Below are positions 1 to 5,308 of a DNA stretch of 8,684 nt, piece by piece (position 1 is the first letter of the stretch; each line of letters opens with the position of its first letter). The stretch comes from an uncultured Altererythrobacter sp. (GTDB lineage: Bacteria > Pseudomonadota > Alphaproteobacteria > Sphingomonadales > Sphingomonadaceae): NCBI GenBank assembly GCA_946886175.1, contig CAMPIA010000042.1, positions 1 to 8,684 on the forward strand, read 5' to 3'. The notes beneath the pieces were generated by a model. It was given only the letters and a program-made list of their open reading frames with translations, did no database searches and was not told where the DNA came from. The translations under genes and the position numbers were made by a program.

Positions 1-2
1 GC

Positions 3-86
3 CAGCGGAATCCCAATGGCCTGGCGGTCATCCCGCCCAAGCTGATTAAGCTCAGGAAGAGCTTCGCGGAGAAAGTGAAGGGGTAA
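3..86 (+). CDS. 3' end of an unrecognised plus-strand gene (partial)
   Basis: An open frame enters from the left edge and ends at TAA (84-86). It gives 27 residues rich in lysine and hydrophobics, ending in FAEKVKG. Of its 27 sense codons 23 end in G or C, as in the neighbouring genes, while the other two forward frames stop at 43-45 and 47-49; this favours real coding. The gene runs towards the minus-strand OmpA-family gene, and two hairpins lie in the gap. The fragment has no motif I recognise, so I assign no function. Confidence 0.55.
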   Translation, partial: QRNPNGLAVIPPKLIKLRKSFAEKVKG

Positions 87-108
87 TCCTCACCGCAAAG
101 GGGAGGAT
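86..108 (+). terminator. Possible hairpin just after the partial gene
   Basis: ATCCTC (86-91) pairs with GAGGAT (103-108). Two more C-G pairs follow beyond one A/G mismatch, leaving a GCAAA loop at 95-99. The stem starts at the last base of the stop codon. No T-run follows, so it is only a weak terminator candidate; it may instead protect the mRNA 3' end. Confidence 0.3.
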
Positions 109-113
109 CGTCG

Positions 114-136
114 GGGGGTGGGCCGGGCCCACCCCC
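114..136. terminator. GC-rich perfect hairpin between convergent genes, possible bidirectional terminator
   Basis: GGGGGTGGGC (114-123) and GCCCACCCCC (127-136) form a perfect 10-bp stem around the triloop CGG. It lies between the plus-strand gene ending at 86 and the minus-strand gene whose stop codon is at 144-146, where a two-way terminator would be expected. Neither side has a T-tract, so it is not a canonical intrinsic terminator. The role is inferred from stability and position. Confidence 0.5.
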
Positions 137-143
137 ACGCCGA

Positions 144-1025
144 TTACAACCCGTCGACACTCTTGCTGACGAGGATGTTCACCGCGACGCGGCGGTTTTC
201 CGCCTTGCCGGCGAGGGTGGTGTTGGGGGCCACCGGGTTCGATTCGGACATGCCGGTCGGCGTCAGCATGCGATAGGGCTCCCAGCCGCACGCCTGCTGC
301 AGATAGTTGACCACGCGCTCGGCCCGCTTTTCGCTGAGCTCCTGATTGAGCTCCTGGCTGCCGGTCGCATCGGTGTAGCCCACGACCAGCATAAGCGCGT
401 TCTCCGTCGCATCGGCCTGGGCCGCCGTGGCGCAAAGATCGGCTTGGGCCTGCGGAGACAGCTCCGCCTTGCCGACGTCGAAATTCACGTTGGTGGTGGC
501 CTTGACGTTGTACTGGTCGATATCGCCCACGCGGCCGCGCAACGCCTCGGTCGCCGCGGTCTGTTCGGCGAAGCCCTGCGCGGTGCCGCTGCGGATCATC
601 GCCGCGGTCTTGAGGTCATCGTTCTTGAGCTTGATCCGGCTGGCGATCAGGCCCCCGCCGAATTCCACCGTCTCGACGGTCACGGGCAGGCCGTTGAGCA
701 GCGCATCGGGGGCGAGCGTGTCGCGATCCAGCCCGAGGAAGCCGCCGCTGGCCTTGATCTCGGTCGCTTCCCCGACAGCGACCACCGTGCTGGCGCCATC
801 GGCAGTCGCGACCTGCACCTTGTCGCCGCTGCGCGCGGAGATGATGCCTTCGATTTCGGGGCCTTCGGGCAAGCCCGAGAGATCGGCCGGAAGCGAGCCG
901 TACACCGTGGTCACGGACTCGCCCTGCGCCGGGTATTGCTCCTGCGCGGACAGGCCGCCCGTCGCAGGCACCGCGAGCGCGGCCAGCAGGGCGAGAGCTT
1001 TCGGGCTCCTGGAAATGACACTCAT
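144..1025 (-). CDS. OmpA-family outer-membrane/peptidoglycan-binding protein
   Basis: The product is 293 residues, predicted to be exported and to tie the outer envelope to peptidoglycan. Residues 1-28 form a signal peptide: basic start, hydrophobic LALLAALAVPA, then a probable cut after LSAQ. Residues about 55-150 are a beta-rich segment resembling DUF5666 (repeated V-x-V strands, LNGLPVTVETVEF). Residues about 178-287 are an OmpA-like domain: NVNFDVGKAELS, GYTDATGSQELNQELSEKRAE, and NRRV at 277-280, the usual glycan-contacting region. C198 and C246 in this domain could form a disulfide. I chose the start at 1025 because AAGGAG (1033-1038, reverse strand) lies 7 nt upstream and the signal peptide begins there; an upstream ATG at 1085 only adds an unlikely cysteine/arginine-rich leader. 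It has no 8-strand OmpA barrel, so it is an OmpA-domain protein rather than classical OmpA. Confidence 0.88.
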   Translation of the reverse strand: MSVISRSPKALALLAALAVPATGGLSAQEQYPAQGESVTTVYGSLPADLSGLPEGPEIEGIISARSGDKVQVATADGASTVVAVGEATEIKASGGFLGLDRDTLAPDALLNGLPVTVETVEFGGGLIASRIKLKNDDLKTAAMIRSGTAQGFAEQTAATEALRGRVGDIDQYNVKATTNVNFDVGKAELSPQAQADLCATAAQADATENALMLVVGYTDATGSQELNQELSEKRAERVVNYLQQACGWEPYRMLTPTGMSESNPVAPNTTLAGKAENRRVAVNILVSKSVDGL

Positions 1026-1032
1026 TATGCAA

Positions 1033-1038
1033 CTCCTT
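1033..1038 (-). promoter_or_regulatory. Ribosome binding site of the OmpA-family gene
   Basis: On the minus strand this reads AAGGAG, 7 nt before the ATG at 1025. It is a near-perfect Shine-Dalgarno match and decides the start in favour of 1025 over the in-frame ATG at 1085. Confidence 0.8.
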
Positions 1039-1157
1039 GATTTACAACAGCCGGCCCTGCACGATCGCGGCCTTTCATCGGCCACCCCCCGCTGACGGCG
1101 TGCCCGGCTGTGGAAACCCCCTTTTCACTGTTTAAAACGCGCAGCGGATCAGCCGCA

Positions 1158-1180
1158 GTGGACGCCGTGGAGTCCACGGC
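1158..1180. repeat. Nested, mutually exclusive inverted repeats in the OmpA-gene leader
   Basis: GCCGTGGAGTCCACGGC (1164-1180) is a perfect odd-centred palindrome. GTGGAC (1158-1163) also pairs perfectly with GTCCAC (1172-1177), which uses part of the same arm. The two foldings exclude each other. The site is about 135-155 nt upstream of the OmpA-family ATG. It could be an operator, a leader-RNA structure or the hairpin part of an rsmB terminator; no T-run follows on either strand. Confidence 0.4.
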
Positions 1181-1357
1181 TGTCGGGCGTAACCTTTCCG
1201 ACCTGGGTAGGTTCCTGCCGGTCTGGGGGGTGTATCGACAATCCGGGCGCGCCCTGCGGCAAACGGTGTTCACCCCTTCCAAACGCAGGGATCGCAAGCG
1301 ACATTTTCCTGCGCGCGATGGCTTTGCCCGCGTCGCACCCGCCCCCAAGGGCTTCGC

Positions 1358-2596
1358 TCAGGTCGGCTTGCGCCAGCGGGCGATGAAGAAGCCGTCGAGA
1401 CCGCCGTGCTCGGCGAGTTGGCCGGGATGGGTGCGCAGCCAGCCTTCGGGGGTGGGCGCCAGATCCGCGGGCAGGTCGTCGGCGCGGATCGGCAGGGGCT
1501 CGAGCGCGACTTGCGCGGCCTGCCCCCCGCTCTCTTCGGCCTCGAGCGAGCACACCGCATAGACGAGCGTGCCGCCGGGCGTCAGCCAGTCGGCGGCGCG
1601 GGCGAGCAGCGCGGCTTGCAGCTCGGCCATCTCGGCGATCTGGCGCGCGCCGATCCGGTGGAGCACGTCGGGGTGGCGGCGCGCGGTGCCGGTGGCGGTG
1701 CAGGGCGCGTCGAGCAGGATCGCGTCGAAGCGGTGCTTCGGCTCCCACTCCAGCGCGTCGGCGCGGACGACGCCCGCTTTCAGCCCGGTGCGCTTGAGAT
1801 TGTCGCGCAGCAGCTCGAGCCGCCGCTTCGAAACGTCGAGCGCGGTTACCTGCCAGCCTGCGGCGGCAAGCTGGAGCGTCTTGCCGCCCGGCGCGGCACA
1901 GAGATCGAGCGCGTGGCGGCTTTCTCCTGCGCCGAGCAGTCGCGCCGGTAGCGAGGCCGCGAGATCCTGCACCCACCACGCGCCTTCCGAAAAGCCGGCC
2001 AGCTTCTCTACCCCCGCGCCGCGCGGCAGGCGCAGATGGCCGGGCGCGAGACTCTCGGCTGCGAGCTGGTTCGCCCAGTGCGCCGTCTCGCTCTCGTCGC
2101 GCAGCGCGAGGTCGAGCGGCGGCGGCGCGGCGAGCCCGGGCGCGACGTCGTCGGCCAGCGTCCCCCAGCGTTCGCGCACATTGCCGGGCAGCGTCGGCGC
2201 GGCGGGCAGTGTCGCTTCGCCCTTCGCCAGCGACCCGAACACGCCGTGCGCCAGCCGCCGCGGCCCGCCGTCCAGCAGCGGCAGCGCGGTGGCGATCACC
2301 GCATGCGGCGGGGTGCCGAGCCGCAGCCATTGCGCGAGCATCAGGCGCAGGACCATGCGCGGCTTGGCATCGTCGGGCAGGCGCTGCTTCGTCGCCCCGT
2401 CGATCAGGGCGTCGAGATCGGTCAGCCAGCGCAGCGCCTCGCCCCCGATCGCACGCGCCAGCGCCTTGTCCTCGGGCCGGCGCACGTCCTTGGTCGCCGA
2501 GGCGAACGCCTGGTCGAGCGTCTCGCCCCGGCGCAGCACCGCGTCGAGCAGGCGAAGCGCGGCGCGGCGCGCGTGGATACCGGGGGGCTGGGCCAT
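1358..2596 (-). CDS. rsmB: 16S rRNA (cytosine-967-C5)-methyltransferase, RsmB type
   Basis: A 412-residue protein predicted to transfer a methyl group from SAM to C5 of a cytosine in 16S rRNA (C967 in E. coli numbering). Residues about 5-130 are the NusB-like RNA-binding domain (ARRAALRLLDAVLRRGETLDQA). The C-terminal Rossmann methyltransferase has the SAM loop LDLCAAPGGKT (230-240), the acidic ALDVSKRR, motif IV LLDAPCTATGT with C299, and motif VI YAVCSLEAEE with C349. In this family the motif VI cysteine is the nucleophile and the motif IV cysteine aids product release; both are present. Length is normal for the family. The start at 2596 has AGGGG (2604-2608, reverse strand) 7 nt upstream. 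A longer frame from 2710 would overlap the divergent DUF1674 gene and adds non-family sequence. It may belong to another RsmB/NOP paralogue group, but the NusB fusion favours RsmB. Confidence 0.93.
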   Translation of the reverse strand: MAQPPGIHARRAALRLLDAVLRRGETLDQAFASATKDVRRPEDKALARAIGGEALRWLTDLDALIDGATKQRLPDDAKPRMVLRLMLAQWLRLGTPPHAVIATALPLLDGGPRRLAHGVFGSLAKGEATLPAAPTLPGNVRERWGTLADDVAPGLAAPPPLDLALRDESETAHWANQLAAESLAPGHLRLPRGAGVEKLAGFSEGAWWVQDLAASLPARLLGAGESRHALDLCAAPGGKTLQLAAAGWQVTALDVSKRRLELLRDNLKRTGLKAGVVRADALEWEPKHRFDAILLDAPCTATGTARRHPDVLHRIGARQIAEMAELQAALLARAADWLTPGGTLVYAVCSLEAEESGGQAAQVALEPLPIRADDLPADLAPTPEGWLRTHPGQLAEHGGLDGFFIARWRKPT

Positions 2597-2625
2597 CGCG
2601 CGGCCCCTACCCGCGCTTGCATCCC

Positions 2626-2641
2626 TGCGCCAGTGGGCGCA
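2626..2641. promoter_or_regulatory. Dyad in the divergent rsmB/DUF1674 intergenic region
   Basis: TGCGCC-AGTG-GGCGCA is a perfect inverted repeat with 6-bp arms. It sits in the 55-nt gap (2597-2651) between two divergent starts, 10 nt before the ATG at 2652. Its position suits an operator or a leader hairpin. In DNA this GC-rich such dyads are common, so the call is weak. Confidence 0.25.
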
Positions 2642-2651
2642 TCTTCCCGCT

Positions 2652-2810
2652 ATGTCCGAACGCGCCACCAAACGGCCCCAGCCCTTCGCGAAGCCCGCGT
2701 ACTGGAGCAACGATCCGCCCCCGGCACCCGCCGCGCCAAACCTCGACGAGAAGCTCAGCCCGACTCGGTACGGCGACTGGGTGAAGGATGGGATCGCGGT
2801 CGATTTCTAG
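2652..2810 (+). CDS. DUF1674 / SdhAF4-like small protein, probable succinate dehydrogenase assembly factor
   Basis: A 52-residue protein. The N-terminal 30 residues are basic and proline-rich, probably disordered, and include AKPAYW and DPPPAPAAP. The C-terminus LSPTRYGDWVKDGIAVDF matches the DUF1674 signature (PTRYGDWE-x-x-G-x-x-x-DF), which ends at or near the protein end in this family. Eukaryotic members (SDHAF4/Sdh8) bind the flavinated SdhA subunit during complex II assembly; a similar role here is inferred by homology. No Shine-Dalgarno sequence precedes the ATG (the upstream bases are pyrimidine-rich), so initiation may be weak or leaderless. The gene diverges from rsmB with a 55-nt gap, and its stop overlaps the stop of the P450 gene on the other strand. 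I recall DUF1674 genes beside rsmB in other alphaproteobacteria, which supports it as real despite its size. Confidence 0.85.
   Translation: MSERATKRPQPFAKPAYWSNDPPPAPAAPNLDEKLSPTRYGDWVKDGIAVDF
2807..2810. other. Shared stop codons of convergent genes (CTAG)
   Basis: The palindrome CTAG gives TAG on the plus strand (2808-2810) for the DUF1674 gene and TAG on the minus strand (2807-2809) for the P450 gene. The two coding regions overlap tail to tail by 4 bp with no intergenic room, so any terminator for either gene must lie within the other gene's coding sequence. Confidence 0.85.
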
Positions 2811-4225
2811 AGCGGCCGCAGCGTAATCCTGAGCCCGTCCTTCGGCTTGGGGATCGGCCACGGTTGCCACTCGGGCGCGTAGCCCGGCGCGATCTCGATC
2901 CGGTAGCGCTGGAGCAGCTGCGCCGCGAGGATCTTCACCTGCATGTAGGCGAAGTGCAGCCCGATGCACATGTGCGCCCCGCCGCCGAAGGGGATCCAGG
3001 CGTACTTGTGCCGCGCCTTCACCTGTTCGGGCGTGAAGCGCATGGGATCGAAGGTTTCCGGGCTGTCCCAGTATTCTTCCATGTGGTGCGTCAGATGCGC
3101 GTTGAAGCCGCAGGCCGCGCCCGCCGGGATACGCAGACCGCCGAACTCGAAGCTCCTCAGCGCGCGGCGCGGGATCGACGGAACCGGGGGGATCAGCCGC
3201 AGCGATTCCTTGAACGCCATCTCGGTCAGCTCGACCTTTCCGAGATCGGCGTAAGCGAGACCGCGCGGATTGCCCCGCGCGTCGGGCCCGCCGGTGACCG
3301 CGAGCAGTTCCTGCCGCAGCTTCTCCTGCCATTCGGGGTTCTTCGCGAGCTGCCACACGAGCGCGGTGGCGCTCGAGGTGATCGTGTCGTGCGCCGCCAT
3401 CATCAGGAAGTTCATGTGGTCGACCACTTCGTCGACCGGCAGCAGGCTTCCGTCCTCGCGGGTCGCGGTGGCGAACTGGCTGAACATGTCCTGCCCGTTG
3501 CCCTCCCCCGCGCGCCGGCGCAGCGTCTCGGCGGTGAAGTATTCGACCAGGAACTCGCGCCCCTTCACCCCCTTGCGCATCTGGGTGAACGGCAGCGGCT
3601 TGCGCACCGGGGTGACCGCGGCCTGGACCATGTCGACGAAAGCCTGGTTGATCCGCGCCGATTCCGGACCCCAGGGCACGCCGATGAAGCTGTCCGCCGC
3701 GAGGTCGAGCGTGAGCTGCTTGATCGCCGGGTAGAACTCCATCTCCCCGCCCCAGTTGGCGACTTCGCGCGCAATTCCGCGGTCGAGCGCATCGGCATAG
3801 TGCCGCATCGGTTCGGGCTTGAACGCGATCGACAAAGCGCGGCGATCGGCGCGGTGGTGCTCGAAGTCGAGCAGCATCAGCCCGCGCGGGAACAGCCGGT
3901 GCAGCGTCGGGCCCCAGCCCTGTTCGGACGAGAAGTTCCTGTCGCGGTCGAACAGCAGCAGCTCGTTTGCGTCGGCCCCGATCAGTGCGATGTGCCAGTG
4001 GCCGATGGTCTTGTTCTTGTAGACCGGGCCATAATTGCGGAACATACGCCAGGCGAAGCCGTGCGGGTCGGCCAGCATGCGGAACAGGTTGCCGATCACC
4101 GGCGGCCCGGCCTCGCCGGGGATATGCGCCACATCGGCGTCGGTCAGCCGCCCCTCGCGCCAAGTACGGGGCGAGCTTTCGGACGGCTTGTGCGCGGAAA
4201 GGGTCGGTTCGGCGAGCGTGGCCAT
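2807..4225 (-). CDS. Cytochrome P450 monooxygenase (soluble)
   Basis: A 472-residue heme-thiolate monooxygenase; the substrate is unknown. All core P450 marks are present: the C-helix HHRADRR (about 123-129), the I-helix oxygen-binding AAHDT (277-281), the K-helix ExxR as E340-S-L-R343, a FDPMRF meander motif (392-397), and the heme loop FGGGAHMCIG with ligand C420. There is no N-terminal membrane anchor, so the enzyme should be cytosolic and depend on separate redox partners; no ferredoxin or reductase gene is in the window. The I-helix and heme-loop style recalls the CYP51/CYP120-like group rather than typical CYP101/CYP153, but I cannot assign a family. The start is supported by AGGAG (4232-4236, reverse strand) 6 nt upstream. 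It follows hemH by 45 nt, with an operator-like inverted repeat in the gap, so it may be read from the upstream operon or have its own control. Confidence 0.93.
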   Translation of the reverse strand: MATLAEPTLSAHKPSESSPRTWREGRLTDADVAHIPGEAGPPVIGNLFRMLADPHGFAWRMFRNYGPVYKNKTIGHWHIALIGADANELLLFDRDRNFSSEQGWGPTLHRLFPRGLMLLDFEHHRADRRALSIAFKPEPMRHYADALDRGIAREVANWGGEMEFYPAIKQLTLDLAADSFIGVPWGPESARINQAFVDMVQAAVTPVRKPLPFTQMRKGVKGREFLVEYFTAETLRRRAGEGNGQDMFSQFATATREDGSLLPVDEVVDHMNFLMMAAHDTITSSATALVWQLAKNPEWQEKLRQELLAVTGGPDARGNPRGLAYADLGKVELTEMAFKESLRLIPPVPSIPRRALRSFEFGGLRIPAGAACGFNAHLTHHMEEYWDSPETFDPMRFTPEQVKARHKYAWIPFGGGAHMCIGLHFAYMQVKILAAQLLQRYRIEIAPGYAPEWQPWPIPKPKDGLRITLRPL

Positions 4226-4231
4226 GCGTGG

Positions 4232-4236
4232 CTCCT
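4232..4236 (-). promoter_or_regulatory. Ribosome binding site of the P450 gene
   Basis: On the minus strand this reads AGGAG, 6 nt before the ATG at 4225. It is a strong match that fixes the P450 start. Confidence 0.75.
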
Positions 4237-4240
4237 GACA

Positions 4241-4258
4241 ACTTACCTTAGTGTAAGT
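4241..4258. promoter_or_regulatory. Operator-like inverted repeat upstream of the P450 gene
   Basis: ACTTAC (4241-4246) and GTAAGT (4253-4258) are perfect 6-bp arms around a 6-bp spacer. The repeat lies just upstream of the P450 ribosome binding site and just downstream of the hemH stop, in an AT-rich island within GC-rich DNA. Its size and symmetry resemble operators of TetR-family repressors, which often control catabolic P450 genes. No regulator gene is in the window. It could also act as a small hairpin after hemH, but with few G-C pairs that would be weak. Confidence 0.45.
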
Positions 4259-4270
4259 AACCGCTGGCGC

Positions 4271-5308
4271 TCAGGGCGTAAACTCATAAACCCAGCCCGC
4301 CAGCTCGCGCCGCACCAGCGCCTCGAGCATGTCCATCCCCGGCGCGCCTGCGTTGAGGCAGGCAAGCGTGGCGAACCGCTCGCCGCCCGCGCCGAGAAAC
4401 TGCTCGCGCCCGCGAATCGCGAGCTCTTCCAGCGTTTCGAGACAGTCCGCCGCGAACCCCGGCGCGGCGACCGCCAACCGCTTGGTGCCCGCCTGCGCCT
4501 CCGCCACCAGCGTCGCGTCGGTCGCCGGCTCGAGCCATTTGGCGCGTCCGAATCGGCTCTGGAAGGTAGTCTCGATCCGCAGCTCGGGCCGGGCGAGCGC
4601 TTCGCCCAGCAGCCGCGCCGTCTTGCGGCAATGGCAATGATAGGGATCGCCCAGTTCCAGTGTCCGCTGCGGCATGCCGTGAAAGCTCAGCATCAGGACT
4701 TGCGGATCGAAGTCGAGCGCGTCGAGCTGCGCGCCGATGTCAGCCGCCAGCGCGCCGATATAGGCCGGATCGTCGTGGTAGGGCGGCAGCGTGCGCAGGC
4801 TCGGTTGCCAACGCATCGTCCGCAGCTTGTCCGCAGCCTTGTCCACAACGCTCGCGGTCGTCGCGGCGCAATATTGCGGATAGAGCGGCGCGAGCAGCAC
4901 ACGCTCGCACCCGGCATCCATCAGCGCCTGCAGTTCGTCGCCGATCGCCGGCGCGCCGTAGCGCATCGCCCAGCGGACCTGCGCCGCATCGCCCAGCCGC
5001 GCCTGCAACCCCTTGGCCTGCTCGGCGGTGATCGCGGCGAGCGGAGAGCCTGCCTCGGTCCAGACCTGGCGATAGGCGTGCGCGCTTTTTTTCGGCCGCG
5101 TGGTCAGCACCAGTGCGCGCAGGATCGGCTGCCAGACCAGCTGCGGAATCTCGACCACGCGCCGGTCCGAAAGAAATTCGGCCAGATAGCGCCTGACCGA
5201 CTTCGCATCGGGCGCGTCGGGTGTGCCGAGGTTGACCAGCAGCACGCCCACGCCGCCGCTCGCCACCGGCGCGTGATCGCGCGGCAATCGCTGTTCCCGC
5301 CAGGTCAT
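4271..5308 (-). CDS. hemH: Ferrochelatase
   Basis: A 345-residue enzyme that inserts Fe2+ into protoporphyrin IX, the last step of protoheme synthesis. Family marks: VLLVNLGTPDAPDAKSVRRYLAEFLSDRRVVEIP near the N-terminus (given here as adjoining motifs VLLVNLGTPD and RRYLAEFLSD), LAPLYPQY (139-146), LSFHGMP with the catalytic H210, the GDPYHCHCRKT segment (220-230), FQSRFGRAKWLEP (249-261), and PGFAADCLETLEE with the acidic metal-path residue E291. Length is normal. Six cysteines occur (134, 147, 225, 227, 289, 317); some bacterial ferrochelatases hold a [2Fe-2S] cluster, but the sequence alone does not settle this. The start ATG overlaps the upstream gene's TGA as ATGA, indicating translational coupling. 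The frame stays open far upstream, but that is shadow sequence under the molybdoenzyme gene. Heme made here would supply the adjacent P450 among other proteins. Confidence 0.95.
   Translation of the reverse strand: MTWREQRLPRDHAPVASGGVGVLLVNLGTPDAPDAKSVRRYLAEFLSDRRVVEIPQLVWQPILRALVLTTRPKKSAHAYRQVWTEAGSPLAAITAEQAKGLQARLGDAAQVRWAMRYGAPAIGDELQALMDAGCERVLLAPLYPQYCAATTASVVDKAADKLRTMRWQPSLRTLPPYHDDPAYIGALAADIGAQLDALDFDPQVLMLSFHGMPQRTLELGDPYHCHCRKTARLLGEALARPELRIETTFQSRFGRAKWLEPATDATLVAEAQAGTKRLAVAAPGFAADCLETLEELAIRGREQFLGAGGERFATLACLNAGAPGMDMLEALVRRELAGWVYEFTP
5305..5308 (-). other. ATGA stop/start overlap coupling the molybdoenzyme gene to hemH
   Basis: On the minus strand ATGA holds the hemH start (ATG, 5308-5306) and the upstream gene's stop (TGA, 5307-5305). 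This arrangement is typical of translational coupling within one mRNA and supports co-expression. Confidence 0.85.

Larger units (their letters stand above)
1026..1357. other. 332-bp non-coding stretch upstream of the OmpA-family gene
   Basis: This lies between the rsmB stop (1358) and the OmpA-family start (1025), both on the minus strand. Open frames crossing it show no recognisable protein and appear to be high-GC shadows. It should hold the promoter and leader of the OmpA-family gene, but I found no convincing -35/-10 pair. Visible structure: the ribosome binding site at 1033-1038, an AT-rich patch around 1129-1138 (TGTTTAAAAC), a nested dyad at 1158-1180 and the palindrome GGGCGCGCCC at 1245-1254. 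I see no T-tailed terminator after rsmB. Confidence 0.6.

Noticed and set aside
1026..1085. Longer start of the OmpA-family gene at 1085
   Set aside because: It would place a Cys/Arg-rich leader before a well-formed signal peptide and ignore the AAGGAG site 7 nt before the ATG at 1025.
1245..1254. Palindrome GGGCGCGCCC as an operator
   Set aside because: Short GC-only palindromes are expected by chance at this base composition, and nothing else marks the position.
2597..2710. Longer rsmB start at 2710
   Set aside because: It would overlap the divergent DUF1674 gene and adds 38 residues unlike the NusB domain. The start at 2596 has its own ribosome binding site.
2806..2819. TCTAGAGCGGCCGC looks like an XbaI-NotI cloning polylinker, suggesting vector contamination or an assembly join
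   Set aside because: Two coding regions read intact through it on opposite strands and end in family-typical C-termini (AVDF for DUF1674, TLRPL for the P450). No other polylinker sites flank it, so chance in GC-rich DNA is the simpler explanation.
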